Part shown: piece by piece, positions 19,252 to 28,556 of the stretch
Layout of the letters: the number at the start of each line of letters is the position of its first letter
Position numbering within the stretch: the stretch's first letter is position 1
NCBI GenBank assembly: GCA_028871455.1
Contig: JAGWNF010000003.1
Span: forward strand, 62,001 to 126,000
Length of the DNA: 64,000 bases
Origin: Alphaproteobacteria bacterium
Lineage (GTDB): Bacteria > Pseudomonadota > Alphaproteobacteria > ATCC43930 > CGMCC-115725
Reading direction: 5' to 3'
Translations under genes and position numbers: made by a program
The notes under the pieces: generated by a model
What the model was told of the DNA's origin: nothing
What the model saw: the letters and a program-made list of their open reading frames with translations, nothing else
Database searches by the model: none

Positions 19252-20465
19252 CACGCCATCTTCTGCTTCAGCCGCGCGTCGAGCCGGTCGAGGAATGGAA
19301 TGGTGTTGAGGAACGGCGTCATCGGGCCGATGAGGACGGCGAGGTCCTTGGTCATCTCGCCGGCCTCGACCGCCTCGATGCACACCTTCTCGAGCGTCTC
19401 GGCAAAGCGGACGACGTCCGGCGTCTTGTCGAACGTGCCGCGGTACCAGAGTCCGCGTGTCCAGGCGAAGATCGATGCGATCGGGTTGGTCGAGGTCTCC
19501 TTGCCCTGCTGATGCAAGCGGTAGTGTCGCGTCACCGTGCCGTGCGCCGCCTCGGCCTCGACCGTCTTGCCGTCGGGCGTCATCAGCACCGACGTCATCA
19601 AGCCGAGCGAGCCATAGCCCTGCGCGACGACGTCCGACTGCACGTCGCCGTCGTAGTTCTTGCACGCCCAGACGAAATTGCCGTTCCACTTAAGCGCCGA
19701 CGCGACCATGTCGTCGATCAGCCGGTGCTCGTAGGTGAGCTTCTTCGCCTTGAACGGGCCGACGAATTCCTTGTTGAAGACTTCCTCGAACAGATCCTTG
19801 AAGCGGCCGTCGTAGACCTTGAGGATGGTGTTCTTGGTCGAAAGATAGACCGGCCAGCCGCGCTGCAATCCGTAATTGAAGCAGGCGCGCGCGAAGCCGC
19901 GGATCGATTCATCGAGATTGTACATGCCAAGGGCGATGCCGCTCTCGGGAAAGTCGAAGACGTCGTAGGTCACCGACTTGCCGCCGTCCTTCGGCGCGAA
20001 GGTCATCGTCAGCTTGCCCGGCCCCGGCACCTTGAAGTCGGTGGCGCGGTACTGGTCGCCGTAGGCATGGCGGCCGATGACGATCGGCGCCGTCCAGCCT
20101 GGCACCAGCCGCGGAATGTTCTTGATGACGATCGGCTCGCGGAAGATGGTGCCGCCGAGGATGTTGCGGATGGTGCCGTTGGGCGAGCGATACATCGCCT
20201 TGAGATTGAATTCCTTCACCCGCGCCTCGTCCGGCGTGATGGTCGCGCACTTGACGGCGACGCCGTATTTCTTCGTCGCGTTGGCGGAATCGATCGTCAC
20301 CTGATCGTTGGTGCGGTCGCGTTCCTCGATACCCAGGTCGTAATATTTCAGGTCGATATCGAGATAGGGCAGAATCAGCTTGTCCTTGATGAACTTCCAG
20401 ATGATGCGCGTCATCTCGTCGCCGTCCATCTCGACGACGGGGTTCGCGACCTTGATCTTCTTCAT
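19251..20465 (-). CDS. icd: NADP-dependent isocitrate dehydrogenase (dimeric, eukaryote-like type)
   Basis: The enzyme oxidatively decarboxylates isocitrate to 2-oxoglutarate in the TCA cycle, giving NADPH. The 404 residues have [19 protein letters not shown] at the N-terminus, the substrate loop [21 protein letters not shown], the metal-binding YDGDVQSD segment and [12 protein letters not shown] for NADP contact. Length and motifs fit the subfamily II enzyme of alphaproteobacteria rather than E. coli Icd. The chosen ATG matches the conserved N-terminus although the frame is open further upstream. Confidence 0.96.
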   Translation of the reverse strand: MKKIKVANPVVEMDGDEMTRIIWKFIKDKLILPYLDIDLKYYDLGIEERDRTNDQVTIDSANATKKYGVAVKCATITPDEARVKEFNLKAMYRSPNGTIRNILGGTIFREPIVIKNIPRLVPGWTAPIVIGRHAYGDQYRATDFKVPGPGKLTMTFAPKDGGKSVTYDVFDFPESGIALGMYNLDESIRGFARACFNYGLQRGWPVYLSTKNTILKVYDGRFKDLFEEVFNKEFVGPFKAKKLTYEHRLIDDMVASALKWNGNFVWACKNYDGDVQSDVVAQGYGSLGLMTSVLMTPDGKTVEAEAAHGTVTRHYRLHQQGKETSTNPIASIFAWTRGLWYRGTFDKTPDVVRFAETLEKVCIEAVEAGEMTKDLAVLIGPMTPFLNTIPFLDRLDARLKQKMA

Positions 20466-20629
20466 GGGTCGAGGGCCTTCTCTTGCTTTTGGGCGACGGG
20501 CGCACAAAAAATGGGCGCCGCGCAAACCGAACAGCCGCGGGCGAGAGCCCGTGCGGCGGGCGCGACAATAGCCACGGGTCTGCGGGCGCGCAAGCGACCC
20601 GGCGTCGTGACCCGCTGTAGCGAACGACG

Positions 20630-21214
20630 CTAGACCAGCCCGCTTTTCGCCGCCGCTTTCGGCGGTGGCGCCTGACGGATCGCGCCCGGCACGTCCTCGA
20701 CGCGCGACAGCACCTGGTACAGCGCGCGCGTGCTCGACGGCGCAAAGCCGGAATCGACGACATGCTCGAACAGCCGGAGCAACGGCACCCAGTAATTCTG
20801 CACGTCGACCAACAGGATCGGCTTGTCGTGCAGACCGAGCTGCCGCCAAGTGATGCATTCCAGCGCTTCTTCAAGCGTGCCGAAGCCGCCCGGCAGGATG
20901 GCGAAAGCGTCGGCGAGCTCGATCATCATCTGCTTGCGCTCATGCATGCTGCCGACGACCGTGAGCCGCGTGAGCCCGGTATGGCCGATCTCGTGCTCGT
21001 GCAGATGGGCCGGAATGATGCCCGTGACCTGGCCGCCATGGGCGAGGGCGCTGTCGGCCATCAGCCCCATGAGGCCGATCCGGCCGCCGCCATAGACCAA
21101 GCCGATGCCGTTCTCGGCGAGCACGCTGCCCATCCGAATGGCGGCGGCGCGATACGACTCGTCGACATTTGCCGAAGCGCCGCAATAGACGCAGATACGT
21201 TCGATCGTTGTCAT
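20630..21214 (-). CDS. LOG-family nucleoside monophosphate phosphoribohydrolase
   Basis: LOG proteins split the N-glycosidic bond of (cytokinin) riboside 5'-monophosphates; in bacteria they may act on other nucleotides. The 194-residue protein shows [28 protein letters not shown] and the diagnostic [12 protein letters not shown]. The start was placed at the ATG before [11 protein letters not shown] since the upstream extension is not family-like. A 164-bp gap to icd follows; it is divergent from a small membrane-protein gene. Confidence 0.9.
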   Translation of the reverse strand: MTTIERICVYCGASANVDESYRAAAIRMGSVLAENGIGLVYGGGRIGLMGLMADSALAHGGQVTGIIPAHLHEHEIGHTGLTRLTVVGSMHERKQMMIELADAFAILPGGFGTLEEALECITWRQLGLHDKPILLVDVQNYWVPLLRLFEHVVDSGFAPSSTRALYQVLSRVEDVPGAIRQAPPPKAAAKSGLV

Positions 21215-21448
21215 GCTGACCTCGTGATCGCGGCGCAGAATGCCCGCAAGCGACGGGCCGGGTCGAGCGATCTCTGCGCGCCATTCGGTGTCGGCAGATT
21301 TGACGCCGGCGCCCCGTCGCGGGTTTCCGGTACGGCATCGCGGGCGGAATCCTGCGGCGGCGGTCGGGCGGCACGGGCTTTGCGATGGATCGGGCAAAAC
21401 GACCGAAAAGCCCCATTAACCACGCCGCCAAGAACAGCGAAGGACGTG

Positions 21449-21826
21449 ATGAAACCCGTGATTTTGACCGCGCTGGCCGGAACCGGCGCATTGACGGCCG
21501 CGCTCGCGGCCCTGCCGCTCGGCGGCTCGACCATCGGCGGCAGCGCCGGCTTGGCGCTGGCGGGTAGCGGCATGATCGCCTGCGGCATGATATTGCGCCG
21601 CCAGCGGCGCGCCGCCGCAATCGAGTGTCCGGCCGCGCCGGTGGTGCCGCCGGTGCTCGCGCCGGTGCCGCGCTTCTTTCCCGAAGGTGGTCTGACCGGA
21701 CAGGTCGTGCCCTTCGGCCGCAAGCTCGGTACGTTGTCCGAGGCGCGGCTGAGCCGCGATCTCGTCCGTCGCGCCGAGCGCGTCTGCACCGCGGCGCGGG
21801 TCCGCGTCGAAGAGCCGCTCGCCTGA
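21449..21826 (+). CDS. Small membrane protein, unknown
   Basis: A 125-residue protein with two hydrophobic segments in its first 55 residues (alanine/glycine-rich, ending before the basic ILRRQRRAA) and a soluble C-terminal half with VVPFGRKLGTLSEARLSRDLVRR. The ATG at 21449 has an AAGGA ribosome site. No domain is recognised. It is divergent from the LOG gene and convergent with the DUF1491 gene. Confidence 0.65.
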   Translation: MKPVILTALAGTGALTAALAALPLGGSTIGGSAGLALAGSGMIACGMILRRQRRAAAIECPAAPVVPPVLAPVPRFFPEGGLTGQVVPFGRKLGTLSEARLSRDLVRRAERVCTAARVRVEEPLA

Positions 21827-21839
21827 GCAACCGGCGCGG

Positions 21840-22187
21840 TCACAGCACCGGCCCGTTGAACACCGGCCGTCCGTCGCGGTCCTCGATCTCGATCACCCAG
21901 ACGTCGGGATCGCGCGCCACCTGCCGCGCGATATAGGCGTCTGCAGTCGGCTCGTCGACCGGCGCTTCGCCGGTCGCGCGCAACCAGGCCAGCTCGCCGC
22001 TGTTGCCGCGGGTCTGCGCCAGCACGGTGCAACCGAGATCGCCGCGGTTGAGCTTGACCAGGATCGTACCCGCGTCCTCGTCGCCGCGGCGCGCGACGAT
22101 GATCGGCACCGCGCGCTGCGCGCAAAGCCGGACCGCTGCCTGCACCACCAGCTTGGTCTTAAGCCGCGCTTCCAACCCGTGGCTCAC
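21840..22187 (-). CDS. DUF1491 family protein
   Basis: The 115-residue protein matches the DUF1491 pattern: RLKTKLVVQAAVRLC, IIVARRGDEDAGTILVKLNRGD, LAWLRATG, ADAYIARQVARDPDVWVIEIEDR. The role is unknown; the family is typical of alphaproteobacteria. Its GTG start overlaps the stop of the upstream VOC gene (GTGA), so the two are probably translationally coupled. Confidence 0.85.
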   Translation of the reverse strand: MSHGLEARLKTKLVVQAAVRLCAQRAVPIIVARRGDEDAGTILVKLNRGDLGCTVLAQTRGNSGELAWLRATGEAPVDEPTADAYIARQVARDPDVWVIEIEDRDGRPVFNGPVL

Positions 22188-22570
22188 CCGCGCTTCGGAA
22201 AGTTGAGCTCGATCATCACGCCGTTGGGATCGGGGAAGAAGATCTGCTGCACGCCGGCGCCTGGTGGATCGCGCTCCTCGAATTTGACGCCGCGCGCGGC
22301 GATGCGCGCCTTCATGCCGGCGAAGTCGTCGCCGACGAAGGCGACGTGGTCGAAATTGCCGGTGTGGGCGCCGTCGGGTCCGGCGCCGATCGCGCCGCTG
22401 TCCGGCACGAGATGCACGACCGGCTGCTCGCCGCAATAAAGCCAGCAGCCGGGAAAGGTGAGGGGCGGACGCCAGCCGGTGCGAAAGCCGAGCACGCTTT
22501 CATAGAACGTCTTGGTGCCTTCCATGTCCCCGGTGCGCACGGTGACGTGGTTGAGCTGGGTCAGCGGCAT
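22184..22570 (-). CDS. VOC-family (glyoxalase-like) protein
   Basis: The 128-residue protein is one vicinal-oxygen-chelate unit with two beta-alpha-beta-beta-beta modules: LNHVTVRTGDMEGTKTFYESVLGFR at the start, then FDHVAFVGDDFAGMKARI and PNGVMIELNFP at the end. His8, His73-region and the late Glu are plausible metal ligands. Substrate unknown. It is upstream of and overlaps DUF1491. Confidence 0.82.
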   Translation of the reverse strand: MPLTQLNHVTVRTGDMEGTKTFYESVLGFRTGWRPPLTFPGCWLYCGEQPVVHLVPDSGAIGAGPDGAHTGNFDHVAFVGDDFAGMKARIAARGVKFEERDPPGAGVQQIFFPDPNGVMIELNFPKRG

Positions 22571-22617
22571 GGCGATCTCCTGCGGCGCCGATTTTAGCGC
22601 ACCGGCGCTGGCTCGCG

Positions 22618-23295
22618 CTATTGGGCCGCCGCGATCCGCGCTTTCACTTGGTCGGCGATCTTCGCCGCCGTGTCCTTCGCGTTGCGGTCGAGATCGTTGC
22701 CGGCCATGACGAAGCGCGCCGCCGCGGCGTAGGGGTTGAGCGTGACCGCGGCGCCCGGCAGCTTGCGGCTTTGTGCGCTGGTGTCGACGGCGTAAAGCGG
22801 CTGCAGGGCGCCGGCGCTGAGTTGGTCGATGGCCGTCACGACCTGGATGTCGGTTCCCCCGGCGCCGAAGCCGATCACCGCGCGGCGCAGCCGATTGCCG
22901 GCGTCGACCTGGAGAAATGCGCCGCGCACCAGCCAGCCGGAAGTCGGCAGCGGCGCGCCCGGCGGCAGCCGCTCGGCGGCGATGCCGTCCTTGCGCAGAT
23001 CATCGACCAGCGATTTCGCCATGGTCTCGACGAGGTCGCGCGCCTGCTCTTTCGGCGTTCGCGCAATGCCGAGCGGCCCCGAGCCGATGATGCCCGGCCG
23101 GATGCTGTTGAGCCGGCTGCCGATGCCCGATTGATGAACTTCGCTGGCATCAAGATCGAAATTGGTGACGTAGACGGCGGTCGGCGCGACCGTCGGCGCC
23201 GCCATTGCGGTCGTGCCAGTAACCTTGGCGCCGCCGCAGGCGAACAGCACCGCGGCCAGCGCAAGGGCGACGAAACGTTCGAACTTGTATCGCAT
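22618..23295 (-). CDS. DUF4410 lipoprotein
   Basis: The 225-residue protein starts with a signal sequence and lipobox (LFAC near residue 20). The mature part shows AVYVTNFDLDASEV, a segment with DLVETMAKSLVDDLRKDGIAAERL, and GWLVRGAFLQVDAGNRLRRAVIGFGAGGTDIQV, which match the DUF4410 pattern of outer-membrane-associated proteins of unknown role. The ATG before MRYKFERF was chosen as it opens the signal peptide. Confidence 0.78.
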   Translation of the reverse strand: MRYKFERFVALALAAVLFACGGAKVTGTTAMAAPTVAPTAVYVTNFDLDASEVHQSGIGSRLNSIRPGIIGSGPLGIARTPKEQARDLVETMAKSLVDDLRKDGIAAERLPPGAPLPTSGWLVRGAFLQVDAGNRLRRAVIGFGAGGTDIQVVTAIDQLSAGALQPLYAVDTSAQSRKLPGAAVTLNPYAAAARFVMAGNDLDRNAKDTAAKIADQVKARIAAAQ

Positions 23296-23369
23296 CGGTC
23301 TGCCTCCCCCCAGGCGTGACGTCCCAACATTTAAGACGGCGATGCCGCCACCGTCCACCACGGCGTTGC

Positions 23370-24416
23370 CTAGCGCGGCCGCCTCAACCGCCTGATAACC
23401 TGCGCCGCCGCCTCGCGCCAGGCGAGAACGCGGCCGGCGACGGTGCGGGGATTGGCGATCAGCAATCCCCAGCGCTCGCGCCGCTGCGACAGGAATGATT
23501 TTTTGTAGGCGTCGTCGCCGCGACCGAAGTCGATTTCGCGCGGCCGGTCGCGCTCGAGCACGCGCTCCATCATGCGCATCGTCAGGATCGTGCCGACCGA
23601 CAGGGCGTTGAAGCGTCGCGCATGCGCCAGCTTGTAGATCGTCGCCCGGCCGCGCCATGCGAGCCAGCATTGTGCCGCCGCGGGAATGCCGTCGATCTTG
23701 AGGATGCCGAGGCGCAAGGCACCGGCGGTCGCGGCGGCACGGATGAGTTGCGGCATGAACTCCGGAAACGGCTCGGCCGACTTCCAGCTTTCGGCGTAGA
23801 TGCGCTCGTAGTCGCCGACGCCTTCGGCAAGCCGCGCGTCATCGTCGTGGAAGGCGTAGTCGACATGATGCGCCGCCGCGAGTGCCTTGTTCTTGCGCCG
23901 CCAGGTGTTGCGCATAGCGCCGGGGCGCGTCGCGACGTAGCGGTCGAAATCCATTCCCGCGGTCGGCTCGTACCATGTGCCGCTATCGAAATAGCGGCGC
24001 GGCCGCAGGCCGCTGGCGGCGAAAGCATCGATCAGCCGCGCGAACGATTCATCGCTGGGATCGAGGCCGGCGAGTTGCACCGCGTCGAACTGCGCATCCG
24101 CGATCTCGCGCGCGATTTCGCCGAGCGCCTGGCCCAGGGGCGGGCCGCCGGTGGCGTAAATCGGGCCGTGCTCGGTGCTGTAGTAATTCGACAGGCTCAG
24201 CAGCCGGTGCGGTTTGGTGGCGGTGCGGCAGACCAGCGCTGCGCGTGCCGCGCCGTCGACATAGAGCCGAATCCGGCTGCCGCTCTCGGTTCCGTAGCGC
24301 GCCAGGACGTGGTACCAGAGCGGCAGCGAGAAAAAGCTGCGCTCCGCCGCCCGCGCGAACAACTCGGCCAGCGGTGCCGGCAGGCGGCTGAAATCGGGAT
24401 CGTCGTGAACGGCCAT
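23370..24416 (-). CDS. GNAT-fold (BioF2/CelD-like) acetyltransferase
   Basis: The 348-residue protein has the FemAB-like layout of the CelD/BcsL family: an N-terminal half with FFSLPLWYHVLARY, then RNTWRRKNKALAA, and a C-terminal GNAT region including GIPAAAQCWLAWRGRATIYKLAHARRFNALSVGTILTM and IDFGRGDDAYKKSF. These proteins are often tied to exopolysaccharide or cell-envelope modification; the acceptor is unknown. It is divergent from a second protein of the same superfamily 83 bp away. Confidence 0.8.
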   Translation of the reverse strand: MAVHDDPDFSRLPAPLAELFARAAERSFFSLPLWYHVLARYGTESGSRIRLYVDGAARAALVCRTATKPHRLLSLSNYYSTEHGPIYATGGPPLGQALGEIAREIADAQFDAVQLAGLDPSDESFARLIDAFAASGLRPRRYFDSGTWYEPTAGMDFDRYVATRPGAMRNTWRRKNKALAAAHHVDYAFHDDDARLAEGVGDYERIYAESWKSAEPFPEFMPQLIRAAATAGALRLGILKIDGIPAAAQCWLAWRGRATIYKLAHARRFNALSVGTILTMRMMERVLERDRPREIDFGRGDDAYKKSFLSQRRERWGLLIANPRTVAGRVLAWREAAAQVIRRLRRPR

Positions 24417-24499
24417 AGGATGTCGGCTTACCGGGCGCCGGACAGCTTACACCGACCCCGCAGGCGCGATAGCGCGACTCGCGCGATCGGTGGTCCGCG

Positions 24500-25630
24500 A
24501 TGACGGAATTCGCGTTCGCCGTCGAGCCGGTCGAGTCGCGATCGGCGCTGGAGACCGAATGGCGCACGCTTGAGGCGCGTTTCGCGCCGGGCTTTTTCCT
24601 GTCGACCGCCTGGATCGGTACGTGGCTGGCGACGCTGCCGCCCGGCTTGCCGCTGTATCGCGTCGCGGCGCGGCGACACGGCGAACTCGCTGGGCTTGCG
24701 GTTCTGGTCGCGACTGCCGCGCGGCCGTTCCTGCGCGCGCCCTCGCGCGGCCTTCATCTCAATGCCGTCGGCGACGAGCGCTGGGATTGCATCGCCATCG
24801 AACATAACGGCTTTCTCGCGGCGCGCGAGGACCAGGTGGCGCTGATCGCCGCGCTCGGTGATTGGTTCGCCGGCGGGGCGGATGGTCTCGGCGACGAGCT
24901 GCGGCTGCCCGGTATCGTGACGGCATTGCCAAGCGATTTTCTCGACCATCGGCGGCTGCTGCACAGCACACAGACGCGGCCGGGCTTCGCGGTCGATCTC
25001 GCGCGCGTCCGGATCAAGGGCGATTTTGCGGCGCTGCTGTCGAGCAATGCCCGCCAGCAGTTGCGGCGCGCGCAGCGCGATTTTGTGCAGGAGGGCGCGC
25101 TGGCCGTCGCCGAGGCGCGCGATGTCGCCGAAGCGCTCGAATTTTTTGGCGCGCTCAAGGCGCTGCATATCCGCTCGTGGGAGCGACGCGGCCAGCGTCA
25201 TGCATTCAAGGAACCGTATTTCGAGATTTTTCATCGTGCGCTGATCGAGCGGACTTTCGCGGAGGGTGCGGTGCAGCTGCTGCGCGTGGCGGCGGCGCGT
25301 GAGCCGATCGGCTATCTCTATAATTTTCGGTGCAACGACCGGATCTATTCGTATCAGAGCGGCTTCGACGATGCCGATCGCAAGCGCCGCCCGGGCGCGG
25401 TGAGCCATGCCTTGGCGATCGAGCATAGCGCCGCGGCGGGCGCAACGACCTACGATTTTCTGGCCGGCGAGAATCAATTGAAGACGAGCTTCGCGACCGA
25501 CCGTTATGCGTTGGCGTGGCAGGTGATCCGGTTTCCGCTGCTCAAGTATCGGCTGGAATCGGCTGCGCGTCATGCGAAGCAGCGGCTGCTGGGGCCGGCT
25601 GCTCCGCCGCCTCCGGCTTCAACGCCTTGA
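24500..25630 (+). CDS. CelD/BcsL-family acetyltransferase
   Basis: The 376-residue protein has FFLSTAWIGTWLATLP near the start, SSNARQQLRRAQRDF in the middle and a GNAT-like C-terminal part with PIGYLYNFRCNDRIYSYQSGFD and YDFLAGENQLKTSFA, all typical for the CelD/BcsL group linked with cellulose or exopolysaccharide acetylation. It forms a divergent pair with a distant relative. Its last 89 bp overlap the 3' end of the convergent amine oxidase gene. Confidence 0.82.
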   Translation: MTEFAFAVEPVESRSALETEWRTLEARFAPGFFLSTAWIGTWLATLPPGLPLYRVAARRHGELAGLAVLVATAARPFLRAPSRGLHLNAVGDERWDCIAIEHNGFLAAREDQVALIAALGDWFAGGADGLGDELRLPGIVTALPSDFLDHRRLLHSTQTRPGFAVDLARVRIKGDFAALLSSNARQQLRRAQRDFVQEGALAVAEARDVAEALEFFGALKALHIRSWERRGQRHAFKEPYFEIFHRALIERTFAEGAVQLLRVAAAREPIGYLYNFRCNDRIYSYQSGFDDADRKRRPGAVSHALAIEHSAAAGATTYDFLAGENQLKTSFATDRYALAWQVIRFPLLKYRLESAARHAKQRLLGPAAPPPPASTP

Positions 25631-26864
25631 CGACAGCGGCGGCGGCGACCTCGCCCGACATATAGGCGCCATGCGCCGTGCCGAAATGTGCAACCGAGCA
25701 GGCCTCACCGGCGAAGAACAGCCGGTTGTCCACCGGTGCGCTCAACTTCGCGCGATCGCCCGCATGACCGGGCAGCGCCATCGAATAGGAGCCGCGAGCG
25801 AACCCATCGAGGCCCCATGTCGATGCGGCAATCGGCGAGAGATGCTGCTTGATGCTGGTGCCGAATAGGCTGGCGAGTTCGTCGGCGGCGAACGCCGTCA
25901 TCGCCGCCAGACCGTCGCGCTCAAGCGCGGCCGACAGCGCGCCGCCGAAAAAGCCGGCGACGACCGGCCAGCCGTGTGGCTGGATCTGATAGCTGCCGGT
26001 TTCGACCCGATCGAGCGCACCGACAAGATGACGGTCGCTTTCGCGCGCCAGCTCGCGGGCGCCGACGTCGTCCAGACGCAGGAAAAGCTTGTTGACGACG
26101 CCGAGCGGCAAGCCGGCGGCCGCAGCGACCTTGTCGGGCAGGGCCGGCGCGAATTTCACGCGATCTTCGGCAAGAATGGTGGTCGGCAGGGTGACGATCG
26201 CCGCGCGCGCGGTGAGCGTGCCGCGGTCGGTCACGACGCGGATGCGCGCCCCGCTGTGATCGATGCGCTCGACGCGCGTGCCGAATGCGACCGGCAGGCC
26301 GTCGCCGTAGCGTGCGATCAGCGCACCGTAGCCCTCGATCACGCGCCAGTTGACGTAAGTTGGTTCGTAGCGGCCGTAGTCGACAGTCGACACCTTGTCG
26401 AGCTCGGCGCCGTTGGCCCAGTTGCTGATCGCGCCGAGCAGCGCGTTCCACTTACCGCCGGGTTCGAGCGCGCTCGATGCCGGCCGATCGTCGTCGGATT
26501 CGGTGGCACGCTCGAGGCGGGCGTAGAACGCTTCCATCGCCGCCTGCCACTTGCGCTGTGCGGCGTCGCCTTCGAACCAGGCGACCCGCCGACCCCAGTC
26601 GGGCGGCGTATCGTCGATGGCGAAGCCGAGTTTGCGGGCGATGCCGGTCCAGGGATTGATGTCGGCCGAATGAAGCCATTCGCAGCCGAGATCGACGGCA
26701 AAGCCGAAGCCGGTCGGCACGGTATGGGCGCGGCCGCCGAGCCGGTCGCGCGCTTCGACCAACTTGACCGAGAGGCGGGCCGCGACCAGATATTTGGCGG
26801 CGGCGATGCCGGCCGCGCCGGCGCCGATGATCACGACATCGAATTCATCGTCGCTTTCCGTCAT
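25542..26864 (-). CDS. FAD-dependent amine oxidase
   Basis: The 440-residue flavoprotein has the dinucleotide motif VVIIGAGAAGIAAAKYL, the GGRAHTV segment of the monoamine/polyamine oxidase family and the C-terminal FAD-binding FFAGEACSVAHFGTAHGAYMSGEVAA. It likely oxidises an amine in the cytoplasm, with H2O2 formed; the substrate is unknown. The C-terminal tail after the FAD motif is low-complexity and overlaps the neighbouring acetyltransferase gene. Start chosen at the ATG before ESDDEFDVVIIG. Confidence 0.87.
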   Translation of the reverse strand: MTESDDEFDVVIIGAGAAGIAAAKYLVAARLSVKLVEARDRLGGRAHTVPTGFGFAVDLGCEWLHSADINPWTGIARKLGFAIDDTPPDWGRRVAWFEGDAAQRKWQAAMEAFYARLERATESDDDRPASSALEPGGKWNALLGAISNWANGAELDKVSTVDYGRYEPTYVNWRVIEGYGALIARYGDGLPVAFGTRVERIDHSGARIRVVTDRGTLTARAAIVTLPTTILAEDRVKFAPALPDKVAAAAGLPLGVVNKLFLRLDDVGARELARESDRHLVGALDRVETGSYQIQPHGWPVVAGFFGGALSAALERDGLAAMTAFAADELASLFGTSIKQHLSPIAASTWGLDGFARGSYSMALPGHAGDRAKLSAPVDNRLFFAGEACSVAHFGTAHGAYMSGEVAAAAVVKALKPEAAEQPAPAAAASHDAQPIPADT

Positions 26865-26907
26865 AGTGACCTTGCTCACCGCACCCGTCATAGACCTGCC
26901 GTTCTCG

Positions 26908-27708
26908 ATGCTCGATCCCGAATTCGTCGCCCGGCTGATCCGCGAAACCGCCCGGAGCGTCATACTGCCGCGCTTCGGCACCCTCAAGCACGGGGATGTG
27001 CACGAGAAGGCGCCGGGCGATTTGGTGACAATCGCCGATCTTGAGGCCGAGCGACTGTTGGGCGCCCGGCTGAGCGCGGCGATTCCGGGCTCCGCGATCT
27101 TGGGCGAAGAGGGTGTTGCTGCCGACCCGAGCCGGCTCAAACTAACCGGCACGTGTGACAATTTATGGATTATCGATCCGGTCGATGGAACGGCCAATTT
27201 TGCGCGCGGCCACAAGGACTTTGCGGTCATCGTCGCTTATGTCGAGCGGGGCCGTACCTGCGCAGGCTGGATTCTTGATCCGGTCGGTGATCGGCTGGTT
27301 TGGGCCCGCGCCGGCGAGGGCGCTTGGTCAGATGGCCGCCGCCTGCGGCTCGCGCCGGCGCCGGCTGAACTGGTCGGCGCGGCGTATGGCCGGGCCGTCG
27401 CCGGCATGCGGTCGGCCAAAGCAGTCGAGCAGGCCGGCATGCGCACGCGCAATCGGGGGTCGAGCGGCATCGAATACGTCGACCTGGCGCTCGGCGAGAC
27501 GCAGTTCGCGCTCCACTCGCGCGCGCTGCCGTGGGACCACGCCGCCGGCATGCTGATCACCACCGAAGCTGGCGGCCGTGCCGCGTTTCTCGACGGCGCG
27601 CCTTACGATCCGCATATCCACGACCGGCCGTTGCTGGCGGCGGTGGACGCAGCGTGCTGGACGCGCGTGCGCGATGCGGTCACGGCGCCGGGTACGACGG
27701 CGCCATGA
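26908..27708 (+). CDS. Inositol monophosphatase-family phosphatase
   Basis: The 266-residue protein carries the IMPase metal motifs: GEEGV, WIIDPVDGTANFARGHKDFAV and PWDHAAGMLITTEAGG. Substrates in this family include inositol phosphates, PAP and fructose-1,6-bisphosphate. The ATG at 26908 gives a normal N-terminus; a GTG at 26866 is possible. It is divergent from the amine oxidase and overlaps the next gene by 4 bp. Confidence 0.88.
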   Translation: MLDPEFVARLIRETARSVILPRFGTLKHGDVHEKAPGDLVTIADLEAERLLGARLSAAIPGSAILGEEGVAADPSRLKLTGTCDNLWIIDPVDGTANFARGHKDFAVIVAYVERGRTCAGWILDPVGDRLVWARAGEGAWSDGRRLRLAPAPAELVGAAYGRAVAGMRSAKAVEQAGMRTRNRGSSGIEYVDLALGETQFALHSRALPWDHAAGMLITTEAGGRAAFLDGAPYDPHIHDRPLLAAVDAACWTRVRDAVTAPGTTAP

Positions 27709-28550
27709 CCGCGATGGCCGGACGCATGGTCGTGCTCACTGGCGCGACCGCCGGCATCGGCCGTGTCATCTGCGAGCGGTTGGCGGCGATGGGGGCATCG
27801 CTGGCGTTGGTGGCACGGGACCGGACCAAAGCCGAATCTCTGGCGACCGATCTGCGGCGCTGTGGCGCGCCGACCGCGAGCGTTCACATCGCGGATCTGT
27901 CGCGCGTCTCCGAGGTGCGTCGGGTGGCGGGGGAACTCGCCGCGCTGCCGCATATCGACGTGTTGCTCAACAATGCGGGCGCGATCTTCAGTCGGCGGAC
28001 GGCGACCGACGAAGGTTTCGAGCGTACCTTCGCTCTCAATCATCTGGCGTATTTTGTCCTGACCAATCTGTTGCTTGCTCGCCTCAAGGCATCGGCGCCG
28101 GCGCGTGTCGTCAATGTCGCATCCGAGGCGCATCGAGGTGCGAAGCTCGATTTTGCCGATCTGCAGACGGCGCACGGCTATAGCGGTTGGCTCGCCTACA
28201 AGCGATCGAAGCTCTGCAACATCCTGTTCACGCGGGCGTTGGCGCGACGGCTCGACGACGCCGGCGTGACGGTCAACGCGCTGCATCCCGGCTTCGTCGC
28301 GACGGAATTCGGCAACAACAACGGCGGCATCTTCCGCTTCGGCCTCGGCGTGGCGAAACGCGTCATGGCGATCGCGCCGGCCGAAGGCGCGAAAACGCCG
28401 GTGTATTTGGCATCGGCGCCCGAGGTCGCACTTCTGTCCGGGCTTTATTTCGACAAATGCGCCGCCCGCGAGCCGTCGGCGGCGGCGCAGGATGATCGGT
28501 CGGCCGAAGCGCTGTGGCGCGAAAGCGCGCGGCTCACCGGCGTCGGCTGA
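27705..28550 (+). CDS. Short-chain dehydrogenase/reductase
   Basis: The 281-residue SDR shows the NAD(P) motif VVLTGATAGIG, LLNNAGAIF, and a catalytic region VNVASEAH...YKRSKLCN (Tyr and Lys of YxxxK are present), plus LHPGFVATEF. It resembles retinol-dehydrogenase/WW-domain-oxidoreductase-like SDRs. Substrate unknown. ATGA overlap with the IMPase gene implies coupling. Confidence 0.88.
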   Translation: MTAMAGRMVVLTGATAGIGRVICERLAAMGASLALVARDRTKAESLATDLRRCGAPTASVHIADLSRVSEVRRVAGELAALPHIDVLLNNAGAIFSRRTATDEGFERTFALNHLAYFVLTNLLLARLKASAPARVVNVASEAHRGAKLDFADLQTAHGYSGWLAYKRSKLCNILFTRALARRLDDAGVTVNALHPGFVATEFGNNNGGIFRFGLGVAKRVMAIAPAEGAKTPVYLASAPEVALLSGLYFDKCAAREPSAAAQDDRSAEALWRESARLTGVG

Positions 28551-28556
28551 CCCGGC

